A stretch of 64,000 nucleotides of DNA from Deltaproteobacteria bacterium (GTDB taxonomy: Bacteria; Acidobacteriota; Thermoanaerobaculia; Multivoradales; JAHZIX01), in contig JAHZIX010000029.1 in NCBI GenBank assembly GCA_022601195.1, positions 372,001 through 436,000 on the forward strand, read 5' to 3'. The notes under the pieces were generated by a model. That model saw nothing but the letters and a program-made list of their open reading frames with translations. It did no database searches and was not told the origin of the DNA. Shown here piece after piece: positions 52,063 to 59,919 of this stretch. Numbering within the stretch: position 1 is the first letter of the stretch; each line of letters opens with the position of its first letter. Position numbers and translations under genes: made by a program.

Positions 52063-52413
52063 ATGGCGAAGTTTATGTTTTTGTATCGCGGTGGTCACGA
52101 GAAGATGAAGGAGATGTCCCCTGAACAGATGCAGCAGGGGGTGCAAGCTTGGATGAGTTGGATTCAGGGCGGCACGGATGCGGGCTGGTTATTGGATGGG
52201 GGCGATGGCCTCAATGCAGAGGGCCAGGTGGTCCAGTCGGATCTCTCGGTCATCGACGGACCCTTTGCCGAGTCGAAAGAGCTCGTAGGGGGCTACTCAA
52301 TGGTCGAGGCAGCAGATCTCGGGGCCGCCACAGAGCTGGCCAAAACGAGCCCGATGCCCGCTGCTGGTGGCACCGTAGAGGTTCGCCAGCTATCTGGCCA
52401 CACCTCGGACTAA
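52063..52413 (+). CDS. YCII-related (DGPF) protein, second module
   Basis: 116 aa. AGGAGA upstream of ATG. The N-terminus KFMFLYRGG is the usual first strand of the family, and the signature appears as VIDGPFAESKELVGGYSMVE at about 63-82. It is followed after 3 nt by the GTG of an ECF42-type sigma gene, the standard pairing. It differs considerably from the DGPF protein at 50194, so this is probably not a recent local duplication. Confidence 0.92.
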   Translation: MAKFMFLYRGGHEKMKEMSPEQMQQGVQAWMSWIQGGTDAGWLLDGGDGLNAEGQVVQSDLSVIDGPFAESKELVGGYSMVEAADLGAATELAKTSPMPAAGGTVEVRQLSGHTSD

Positions 52414-52416
52414 CCC

Positions 52417-53697
52417 GTGAGCGCTGAAGGGGTATCGACCGGAGCCACCCAACTGGTCGAACACTTCTTTCGGCACGAGTCAGCCAAACTCATTGCAGTG
52501 CTGACTCGTGCCTTTGGTTTCTCTCGCCTCGACTTGGTGGAAGACAAGGTCCAAGAATCCATGTTGGCCGCCATGCAGGCGTGGCGCCAACGGGGTGTGC
52601 CAACAAACCCTGCCGGTTGGATCTACCGGGTCGCCCGCAATCGCATTCTCGATGCTCTTCGGCGTGAAGAGGCTCATCAGCGGGCCCTCGCTCTGAGCCA
52701 TCAAACGGAGGCAGACGTCGAGCTGTTGGTGACGGAGTGGCTGTCCGAAGATCAGCTACCGGATAGCTTGCTGAGGATGATCTTCGTCTGCTGCCATCCA
52801 GCCCTCGACCGGCGGTCTCAAATTGCCATGACCCTCAAGATTCTCTGCGGTTTCAGCCTGGCTGAGATCGCTAGGGGACTATTGGTTTCTACTGAAGCCG
52901 CAAAGAAAAGGGTTCAGCGCGCCAAGAAGACTCTGGCCCAGCAGCAGGTCGAGATTGACTTACCGTCATCAGCTCATCTGCAAGCTCGACTCTCGGTCGT
53001 CCAAGAAGTCCTTTATTTGATGTTCAACGAGGGGTACAGCACTTCCCAGGGCATCGAACCGCTGCGAGAAGATATTTGCGAGGAAGCCGCTCGGCTTTGT
53101 CATCTGCTTTGCGAGCACAGGGCTTTCAGCACCCCCTCTACCCGCGCGTTGATGGCGTTGATGCTCTTCCACGCCTCCCGGCTGGAAGCCCGCGTCGACT
53201 CTCAGGGCGCCGTGGTTTTATTGGCAGATCAAGATCGATCCAAATGGGATCGTCAACTGATCGCGGTCGCCGACTCGTGGCTGGAGCGTTCCAAGGGCGA
53301 AAGCCCTTCGCGGTTTCATCTGGAAGCCGCCATCGCCCGGGTTCATTGTCAGGCAGATTGCGTTTCCTCCACTGACTGGGGCCTTATCGTGCGGCTCTAC
53401 GATCGACTGCTAGCGCTCAACCCCTCCCCCCTTTACATTCTCAATCGGGCCGTTGCCCGGGGAGAGTCGGGGGAGGTCGACGCCGCCCTTGCGGACCTCG
53501 AATCGATCCGCACGGGCCGGGCTATGAGCAACTACTCCCTCTTGGACTGTGCCGCAGGACGCCTCCACGAGCTCGCTGATAACGATGCCGCTGCCCGGGA
53601 GGCGTATACCGCCGCTTTGTCCGCCGCCGTGGCACCTCACGAGCAAGCGCTGCTGAGAAAGAAGTTGGAGCAGTTGCTGCCCGACGAGCCAGCCTGA
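52417..53697 (+). CDS. ECF sigma factor with C-terminal TPR-like domain (ECF42 type), second module
   Basis: 426 aa. GTG start 3 nt after the DGPF stop. Region 2 (LVEDKVQESMLAAMQAWRQR, NPAGWIYRVARNRILDALRR), region 4 (FVCCHPALDRRSQIAMTLKI, LCGFSLAEIARGLLVSTEAA) and the long DUF6596/TPR-like tail (YLMFNEGYSTSQGIEPLRED, ILNRAVARGESGEVDAALAD). Same layout as the factor at 48948, but only moderately similar, so the two probably read different signals. The gene is convergent with the propeller gene 35 nt away. Confidence 0.93.
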   Translation: MSAEGVSTGATQLVEHFFRHESAKLIAVLTRAFGFSRLDLVEDKVQESMLAAMQAWRQRGVPTNPAGWIYRVARNRILDALRREEAHQRALALSHQTEADVELLVTEWLSEDQLPDSLLRMIFVCCHPALDRRSQIAMTLKILCGFSLAEIARGLLVSTEAAKKRVQRAKKTLAQQQVEIDLPSSAHLQARLSVVQEVLYLMFNEGYSTSQGIEPLREDICEEAARLCHLLCEHRAFSTPSTRALMALMLFHASRLEARVDSQGAVVLLADQDRSKWDRQLIAVADSWLERSKGESPSRFHLEAAIARVHCQADCVSSTDWGLIVRLYDRLLALNPSPLYILNRAVARGESGEVDAALADLESIRTGRAMSNYSLLDCAAGRLHELADNDAAAREAYTAALSAAVAPHEQALLRKKLEQLLPDEPA

Positions 53698-53731
53698 CCC
53701 TCGGCCGGGCTCTTCGCCTCTTGCAGACTCG

Positions 53732-55495
53732 CTACCCGGTGGTTTTGGTTGTCCGTTCTGCGGCCAGAGGAAGGCGGTAGGCGGCCATTTCTTCACCATT
53801 CCTGAGGTAGAGGACACCTTCGGCGATTACCGGGTGGTTCCAGGTCTTTCCCTCGATCGCTTCCATGCGGGCCACCTCAGAAAATCCTGAGGGAACAGCC
53901 TCTACCAGGGCTACGAACCCCCTCTCGGAGAGAACCAGGAGGAGGTCTTGGTCCGGCAACAGGAGCATCTGGCCGTTACCGTAGCGGCCTCCCTTCCACT
54001 GGCGCTCGCCGGTGGCCAGGTCGATACAGGAGAGAATGCTGCCATCGAAGCCATACACCGATCCATGGTGCACGACGAAGTCGTTGTAGTAGGGCTTTAG
54101 GCCTTTGCTGGTCCAGCTCTCGGTCACCTGCCAATCCGCCGAGGTTCTGGCTACCTGGAGGCGGCGCATGCCCATGCCGAAGCCAGTTCCCAAAAGAACC
54201 CCTCCGTCCGCAGTGACCGCCGGTTGAACCACTCGAGCCCCTCCGGCGACGGGCCATTGGTGCTGCCACAGCACAGCACCATCCGTTGGCGAGAGTCCCC
54301 GAATACCATCCCCGGTGAGGATCAGTAGTTGGCGCACTCCTCCCAGGGTGGTCAAGTGGAAGGAGCTATAACTCAGCGGGCCGGCGGGGGCAAACCACCG
54401 GGGCTCACCGGTGGCTGCGCTGTAGGCTGCCACGGCTTTTCCATCCGGTCCTCCCGTGTGCACCAGCACCAAACCATCGACCACCAAGGGTGAGCTCGAA
54501 AACCCCCAATCCGGGGTTGGAGCGTTGGCATCTTCAGCGGCGTTGCGGCTCCACAGCAACGCACCATCGCTAGCGTTCAAAGCGTTGAGGATGCCCGTAG
54601 CGCCGAAAGAATAGACTTTGCCGTCGTATAGGGTGGGAGTCGCTCTGGGCCCGGCTCCTGCCATGGCCTCCCAGAATCGTGCTGCATCGGAGTGGGCCCA
54701 GACGAGGTCACCAGTTGCGGCGCGGTAGGCCGATACGATCTCTTCCTCTCCGCGCTGCTCCTGAGTGAAGAGGAGGCCGTTGGCCAGGGAGAAAGAAGAC
54801 CATCCGGGGCCGATAGGTCGCTTCCACAATTCCTGAGGCGGCGAGACCTGCCAATCCGTGGCCAAGCGAAGCCCGGGGACGACGCCGTCCCGTTGTGCGC
54901 CTCTGAAACCGGGCCAGGGAGAGTTCAGTTCTAGCTGTTCGTCGGAGTTTCCGAGGCCAGCAGCCGAGCCTTGTCTCGACCCGGCTGTTGAGTCGGAGAG
55001 TAAGCGCTCTTCGGCGGTGGGGCTCCAGCGCGAAGTCAGTTCAAAGTGCATCTCTCCGTCGACGCCGTCACTACGCATCAGTGTCCAAGGGGCGCAAGCA
55101 GCGAGAACCGCTGCTACCAGGGCCCACCGTCGAGGTTTGACGAGCCAGTGCCGGGTGAAAAAGGCCCAGCCCACGAAGGCTACCGAAAGCAGGCTGATGC
55201 CATAGAGGAAGATGACCATGGGAATCGTCTTGTGACCGACGATTGAAGCCAATCCGAGACCGGCGAGGGCCAAACCCACCGGCAAGAGCCGTCCTGGCCA
55301 AGGGTCTTGGCTGGTTCGGAGCCACCAGACGAAGAGCAGCAAAAGTGCCAGCGGTGGCCCGATGGTCATGCCGATGAACTGGGGGATGGTTGCCGGTGCT
55401 ACTAGTCCGATGCCGAAGGCAGAGAGCCACAGAAAGGCCAAGATGGCTAAGGCAGGCCAGAATCTCTTCACTGCAGATCTTTGCTGAGTGGCCAT
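53732..55495 (-). CDS. membrane-anchored PQQ-type beta-propeller protein
   Basis: 587 aa. Four to five TM helices at about 12-32, 40-58, 70-88, 92-112 and 122-138, then a signature PWPGFRGAQRDGVV and an outside propeller of about 390 residues with PQQ-like blades (NALNASDGALLWSRNAAE, AAYSAATGEPRWF, IRGLSPTDGAVLWQH, LSCIDLATGERQWKGGRYG). The WPxFRGxxRDG entry motif is typical of planctomycete/acidobacterial outer propellers rather than quinoprotein dehydrogenases; the metal and PQQ ligands are not evident, so an enzyme role is doubtful. It may be a scaffold or sensor in the envelope. Confidence 0.87.
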   Translation of the reverse strand: MATQQRSAVKRFWPALAILAFLWLSAFGIGLVAPATIPQFIGMTIGPPLALLLLFVWWLRTSQDPWPGRLLPVGLALAGLGLASIVGHKTIPMVIFLYGISLLSVAFVGWAFFTRHWLVKPRRWALVAAVLAACAPWTLMRSDGVDGEMHFELTSRWSPTAEERLLSDSTAGSRQGSAAGLGNSDEQLELNSPWPGFRGAQRDGVVPGLRLATDWQVSPPQELWKRPIGPGWSSFSLANGLLFTQEQRGEEEIVSAYRAATGDLVWAHSDAARFWEAMAGAGPRATPTLYDGKVYSFGATGILNALNASDGALLWSRNAAEDANAPTPDWGFSSSPLVVDGLVLVHTGGPDGKAVAAYSAATGEPRWFAPAGPLSYSSFHLTTLGGVRQLLILTGDGIRGLSPTDGAVLWQHQWPVAGGARVVQPAVTADGGVLLGTGFGMGMRRLQVARTSADWQVTESWTSKGLKPYYNDFVVHHGSVYGFDGSILSCIDLATGERQWKGGRYGNGQMLLLPDQDLLLVLSERGFVALVEAVPSGFSEVARMEAIEGKTWNHPVIAEGVLYLRNGEEMAAYRLPLAAERTTKTTG

Positions 55496-55817
55496 GGGAA
55501 AGGTCTCCTCGTTGCGTTTCCTTGGATTTCAAGTCTGACTCTACTCTAGATAGGAGGGAGGAAGTGCTCGGCAACCCCAAGGGGGTGTTTGGCGATCTCC
55601 CGGTGCCTCGAGACTGCTACCCAGTAGCCGTCAGCCTGGTTCGTCTCCCCTGTGGATCTACCGCTCGAGTAGGAAGTTGGTGTTGCTTGCCGAAGCCTAG
55701 CCGTTCCAAGGAATGGTGAGGCTACTGTGTGATGAGCGCGGAATCGGGTTAGAGTCTGCGGCAAATGAGGCCCCCTACTCACCGACAGGAAGTATTTTCC
55801 CTCGCGGAGGGAGCGGT
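55496..55817. other. 322-nt intergenic region, divergent promoters expected
   Basis: It separates the divergent propeller and MFS genes. I see no gene and no convincing promoter or operator. The only clear signal is the GGGAG ribosome-binding site just before 55818. Confidence 0.35.
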
Positions 55818-57440
55818 ATGAAGGCATCCGAAACAGCGCAATCACAGTCACCTTGGACTCCTCTTCGGCAGCCGGTTTTCCGAGCGTTGTGGCTGGCGGC
55901 CATGGCCTCGAATATCGGCACTTGGGTCCACGAGGTGGGGGCGGCTTGGACCATGACTTCTCTGACCACGTCGACCACCCTGATCGCCCTGGTTCAAGCT
56001 TCGGCCACTCTGCCGATGTTTGCCTTCGCCCTACCGGCGGGGGTGCTGGCAGACTTGGTGGATCGGCGGCGAGTGTTGCTCTTCGGCCAGTGCTGGATGA
56101 CTCTGGCTGCTGGTGGCTTGGCGGTGACAACGGCCCTCGATGCGGTGACCCCGGGCCTCCTTTTGTTCTTTACGGCGGCCCTCGGCTGCGGCCTGGCATT
56201 CTCGGCCCCGGCCTGGCAGTCCATCGTTCCGGAGCTAGTGGACCGCAGCGAGTTAGCCAAGGCTGTGGCCCTCAATAGCATGGGCTTCAATGCTGCAAGG
56301 GCTCTTGGACCGGCCCTCGGGGGTGCCTTGCTGGCGCTGTTCGGAGCGGCGGCCAACTTCGCTCTGAATACGGTGTCTTTTCTCGGTGTCCTATTCGTAC
56401 TGGCTCGCTGGCAGCGGGAACCGGAGGACAGTGGCGGTTTGCCCGGAGAGAGCTTTTCCGGAGCTTTTCGAGCCGGGGCCCGCTATGTTCGTTATTCGCC
56501 GCGGTTTCAGACGGTGATGGTGCGGGGCGGACTATTCGTGTTTGCTGCCAGCGCTTGGTGGGCGCTGTTGCCCTCCATGGTTCGTTTCCAGCTGGGAGCG
56601 GGCCCTGGTGGCTACGGCTTGGTCGTCGGTGCTTTTGGTGCCGGGGCGGTGGCGGCTGCCTGGCTTTTGCCACCAATCCGAGAGAAGCTCACGGCGGATG
56701 CTCTGGCGCTAGTAGCTTCCGTCATCTTCGCTATTTCACTAGTGGCCCTCGCAGCCGCGCCGAAGCTGTGGTTGGCTAGCATCGCAGCGGGTTTTGCGGG
56801 CGGTGCTTGGTTGACGGTGCTCTCGGGTTTCAATGTTGCGGCTCAAAGCTCTTTGCCGGGCTGGGTGAGGGGTAGAGCTTTGTCGGCCTATATGTTGGTT
56901 TTTTTTGGAGGGCTCGCCTTCGGTGCGAGCTTTTGGGGCGCTGTAGCGGATCTCATTGGCCCGCGCTTGGCCCTAGTGGGCTCGGCAGCGTTGGTTCTTT
57001 TGGGCCTTCTTTCGGCGGTTCGTTTTCGCCTCGGCAAGGTCGATCCGAGCCGGCTGGCGCCGTCCCGTCACTGGCCGGCGCCGCTTCTCGTGGTGGACCC
57101 GGAGCCTCACGGCCGGCGGGTATTGGTTACGGTGGAATACCTCATCGACCCGAGCCGAGCGGAGGAATTCGATCACGCCATGCAGAAGGTCAAACGGAGC
57201 CGCCACAGAGCTGGTTCGGTGCGGTGGGGGCTGTGGGAGGATGCTGCTGAGCCGGGCCGGTATATGGAGAGTTTCGTCGACGAATCCTGGGTGGAGCACC
57301 TCCGTCACCACCAACGGTTGACCGAGCAGGATCTGGCTATCGAAGAAGCGGTCAAGGCATTTCATATCGCCTCTGATCCTCCCCGGGTGCGTCACCTTCT
57401 CTCCCATGACCGTCTCCGTCGATGGACTCGGAAGCCCTAG
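55818..57440 (+). CDS. MFS exporter (MFS_3 / enterobactin-exporter-like)
   Basis: 540 aa. ATG 55818 with GGGAG upstream; the 35 residues possible before it look non-coding. Twelve TM helices in the order of the MFS_3 (PF05977) family: FRALWLAAMASNIGTWVHEV at the start, the loop-2 motif DLVDRRRVLLFGQC, and a late WGAVADLIGPRLALVG. The last about 110 residues are a soluble monooxygenase-like/dimeric alpha-beta tail (VTVEYLIDPSRAEEFDHAMQ, RYMESFVDESWVEHLRHHQR), a recurrent extension in this family. It is probably a drug, siderophore or metabolite exporter, H+-driven. Substrate unknown. The window's orphan MbtH is 22 kb away. Confidence 0.92.
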   Translation: MKASETAQSQSPWTPLRQPVFRALWLAAMASNIGTWVHEVGAAWTMTSLTTSTTLIALVQASATLPMFAFALPAGVLADLVDRRRVLLFGQCWMTLAAGGLAVTTALDAVTPGLLLFFTAALGCGLAFSAPAWQSIVPELVDRSELAKAVALNSMGFNAARALGPALGGALLALFGAAANFALNTVSFLGVLFVLARWQREPEDSGGLPGESFSGAFRAGARYVRYSPRFQTVMVRGGLFVFAASAWWALLPSMVRFQLGAGPGGYGLVVGAFGAGAVAAAWLLPPIREKLTADALALVASVIFAISLVALAAAPKLWLASIAAGFAGGAWLTVLSGFNVAAQSSLPGWVRGRALSAYMLVFFGGLAFGASFWGAVADLIGPRLALVGSAALVLLGLLSAVRFRLGKVDPSRLAPSRHWPAPLLVVDPEPHGRRVLVTVEYLIDPSRAEEFDHAMQKVKRSRHRAGSVRWGLWEDAAEPGRYMESFVDESWVEHLRHHQRLTEQDLAIEEAVKAFHIASDPPRVRHLLSHDRLRRWTRKP

Positions 57441-57531
57441 GGAGGGATCAGACTTCTCATACCCTAGACTGGAATGGTCCAAATCTGATCACCACCAGGG
57501 TTTTGGCTCTGGAAATCTTGGAACAACCGAC

Positions 57532-58071
57532 ATGCCCATTCGCAAACTCCTTCCCACCGATGCCGGCGAATATTTTCGCCTTCGCTTGGAAGGGCTGCAG
57601 AGCTTTCCAGAGGCTTTCGGAGAGAGCGCAGAGGAATTCGAAGCTCTAGATCTCCAGGCCGTGGCCGAGAGGATCGCCACCAGAAGTCATCAGACCGCCT
57701 GCATACTGGGCCATTTTGATGAAGACGAGGTTCTTAGGGGAACGGTGGGTCTCCAGGGTTCGTCGAGGCAGAAAATGCAGCACACGGCTCTATTGTGGGG
57801 CTTCTACGTGGCCCGGGAATCTCGTGGTCAGGGCCTGGGACAGAAGTTGGTGGAAACTCTTCTCTCGGAGGCTCGGTCGTGGCAAGGGCTGGAGCAGATC
57901 AAGCTCTCGGTTTCCTCACGAAACGAAGGGGCAATGCGTCTCTACCGCTCGTTTGGTTTCGAGACTTTCGGGGTTGAGCCGCGGGCCCTGAAGCTGGGTG
58001 ATGAGTACTTTGATGAAGACCACATGATGCTCTGGTTGGGGAGGGGTTTTGGTGCAGGCGAAACCGGATAG
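57532..58071 (+). CDS. GNAT N-acetyltransferase
   Basis: 179 aa from ATG 57532, chosen because family homology (MPIRKLLPTDAGEYFRLRLE) begins there; the longer frame overlaps the MFS gene. GNAT features: GFYVARESRGQGLGQKLVE, the acetyl-CoA loop, and NEGAMRLYRSFGFETFGVEP, the C-terminal strand typical of RimI-like and amine-acetylating members. Substrate unknown. It lies 91 nt after the MFS exporter on the same strand and may share its transcript, as resistance-type acetyltransferases sometimes do. Confidence 0.9.
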   Translation: MPIRKLLPTDAGEYFRLRLEGLQSFPEAFGESAEEFEALDLQAVAERIATRSHQTACILGHFDEDEVLRGTVGLQGSSRQKMQHTALLWGFYVARESRGQGLGQKLVETLLSEARSWQGLEQIKLSVSSRNEGAMRLYRSFGFETFGVEPRALKLGDEYFDEDHMMLWLGRGFGAGETG

Positions 58072-58095
58072 ACCCCTCTGGTTGCTGCGCTGCGC

Positions 58096-58101
58096 TATAA
58101 T
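58096..58101 (+). promoter_or_regulatory. consensus TATAAT box of a leaderless promoter for the copper efflux operon
   Basis: A perfect TATAAT, then 6 nt (CCAGTT) and the ATG at 58108. The expected start is the A of the ATG. There is no SD and no good -35 at 17 nt, which suggests an activator site or extended contacts upstream. Confidence 0.65.
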
Positions 58102-58107
58102 CCAGTT

Positions 58108-58470
58108 ATGAGAGGTCGTCACTCCACCGCTTGGGCCTTGGCCCTGCTATTGATTTTCAGCGGAAGTTTTGCCGCAGCTCTGCCTCTTCTGTGCGGCCCT
58201 GGGGCATCTTGTCCCATGATGGCAATGGCTCAGTCAGGAAGCTGTGGTGGGGCTTCGAGCTCTTTGCCGGAGTGCTGTCAGACTCAGGAAGCTCCGCAGC
58301 CTGTGGACGAGCCCGAAGGGGTTGTCGTTTCGAGCTCGGTCGTCGCTCCGAGCCCTGACTCTGCTGTTCTCTTGCAACAGTCCCTCTCCGGGAACCAACT
58401 CTCCGCCTTGCCAGCGCCGCCTCGCCGACCGGTCGACCGTCTGTCTCTCTTCCAAAGCTTGCTGATCTGA
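58108..58470 (+). CDS. small exported Cys/Met-rich protein, first gene of copper efflux operon
   Basis: 120 aa. Signal peptide ALALLLIFSGSFAAALP. The mature N-terminal half has Cys29, Cys35, Cys46, Cys56-Cys57 and a PMMAM run (Met37, 38, 40), so Cu(I)/Ag(I) binding is plausible. The C-terminal half is Ser/Val/Pro-rich and probably disordered. No family recognised. It is encoded 72 nt upstream of the CusC-like gene and behind the leaderless TATAAT promoter, so it may be a periplasmic metal buffer or the functional counterpart of CusF. That role is inferred from composition and position. Confidence 0.78.
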   Translation: MRGRHSTAWALALLLIFSGSFAAALPLLCGPGASCPMMAMAQSGSCGGASSSLPECCQTQEAPQPVDEPEGVVVSSSVVAPSPDSAVLLQQSLSGNQLSALPAPPRRPVDRLSLFQSLLI

Positions 58471-58542
58471 TCTGCCCCTGGGCTCAGTGTGTCCGGACGC
58501 GCCTCGTAAGGGGCCGTAAAGCAACGCTTTGGGAGAAAAATC

Positions 58543-59919
58543 ATGTATTTCAGGAAGGTGAGCTGCAAGCTCACTACCGGGGCAGCAATCTGGGTATTGC
58601 TGGCAGGACCGGCGATCGGTCAAGACATTGACAGCCCCACAGCCACCAAGGCGGTCGGTCGTCCTGCCGACCAGGTGGTCGCGGCTGTAGATTCACCAGC
58701 CCTAAAGGTCTTTTTGCTCGAGGTTCTCGAACGGAACCCGGATCTCGAGCGCTACCGGGCCAAGGCTGCTGCCGCTGCGGTGCGCGCACCGCAAGTGCGG
58801 GCCTTGCCCGACCCGGTGGCCATGGTCACCGCTTTTCCTTTGCCACCGGAAACTCGAGTAGGGCCTCAGCGTCTGTCTGTCTCCCTGTCCCAGCGCCTAC
58901 CGGGATTTGGCAAATTGGCGGCACGGGAAAGGGCCGCAGTATTCGCCGCTGTAGGGGCGCAGCAGAATTGGGAGAGCCAGCGGCTGACTGTAGTGACGAA
59001 AGCTCGGGAGTTAGCCAATGAATGGGCCTTCTCTCAGCTCCGCGACCGTATCGTCGAGGAGGAAAAGCATCATCTGGTGCATCACGAGGAGCTAACTCGC
59101 GCCCGGTACTCCGCCGGCCTCGGCATTCAACAGGAAGTCATCAAGATCCAGGCAGCCATCACCCGGGCCGAACAGCGGCTCCTCGAGGTGAGGATTCGGC
59201 AGACAGAGCTTCTCGCTGACCTCAACGCGCTCCGAGACCGTCCGGCGATCACGCCTTTGGGGGGATTGGAGTTACTCGAGCCGAAGGCTCTTGCCCTGGA
59301 CTATGAAGATCTGGTTACCGCTTCCCTCGGTCTACCCGAGCGAGCTTCAGCAGAGGCCGAAGTAGAGAGGCGGAAAGCTCTTGTAGATGTTGCTCAGCGG
59401 GATTTCCGACCGGAGATCCGCCTGGGCTTCGACTACACCGTGGTGGAGCGGCGTCAGGATGCAGCGGGCCGAACCGTCGCGCCCCAGGGCAATGGCAACG
59501 ACATTCTGGCTCTCTCCGCCGGCATCGAATTGCCGCTGCATCGGAAACGGCGCAGCGCGGCCCTGGAACAAGCCCTAGCGGAGCAGCAAGCTGCCGAAGC
59601 TCACCAAAGAGCCATCGAGGCCCAGATCGAACGGAATTTAGGAGAGAGCCGAGCCCGCTTGCCCCTCCTTTTTGAGCAATGGTGGCTTTTTGAGACCGTT
59701 CTATTGAAGCAGGCAGAGGAATCCCTGCGCTCAGCGGAGACGGCTTATACCACTGGCAAGCTGAATGCCTTGGAGCTGTTTCACTCGGAGCACGTGCTCT
59801 ATGAGGTGCGTCTTGGAGCGGCTCGGGCGCAGGCAGATTTCGCCATTGCCTGGGCCCGGTTGGAGGGCGCCTTGGGGTCTCCCTGGAAGGCAGAGGAGGT
59901 GGGGAATGAGGCAGGCTGA
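58543..59919 (+). CDS. TolC/CusC-family outer-membrane efflux channel
   Basis: 458 aa. GGGAGA before ATG; signal peptide up to about residue 25 (GPAIGQ). Two OEP repeats of long helices: PLKVFLLEVLERNPDLERYR (about 52-71) ... LSQRLPGFGKLAARERAAVF, and FRPEIRLGFDY ... AETAYTTGKLNALELFHSEH. No lipobox was seen, unlike CusC of E. coli, so it is probably anchored by its barrel only. It would form the outer exit of the Cus-type pump with the two following gene products. Its end overlaps the adaptor gene by 14 nt. Confidence 0.93.
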   Translation: MYFRKVSCKLTTGAAIWVLLAGPAIGQDIDSPTATKAVGRPADQVVAAVDSPALKVFLLEVLERNPDLERYRAKAAAAAVRAPQVRALPDPVAMVTAFPLPPETRVGPQRLSVSLSQRLPGFGKLAARERAAVFAAVGAQQNWESQRLTVVTKARELANEWAFSQLRDRIVEEEKHHLVHHEELTRARYSAGLGIQQEVIKIQAAITRAEQRLLEVRIRQTELLADLNALRDRPAITPLGGLELLEPKALALDYEDLVTASLGLPERASAEAEVERRKALVDVAQRDFRPEIRLGFDYTVVERRQDAAGRTVAPQGNGNDILALSAGIELPLHRKRRSAALEQALAEQQAAEAHQRAIEAQIERNLGESRARLPLLFEQWWLFETVLLKQAEESLRSAETAYTTGKLNALELFHSEHVLYEVRLGAARAQADFAIAWARLEGALGSPWKAEEVGNEAG

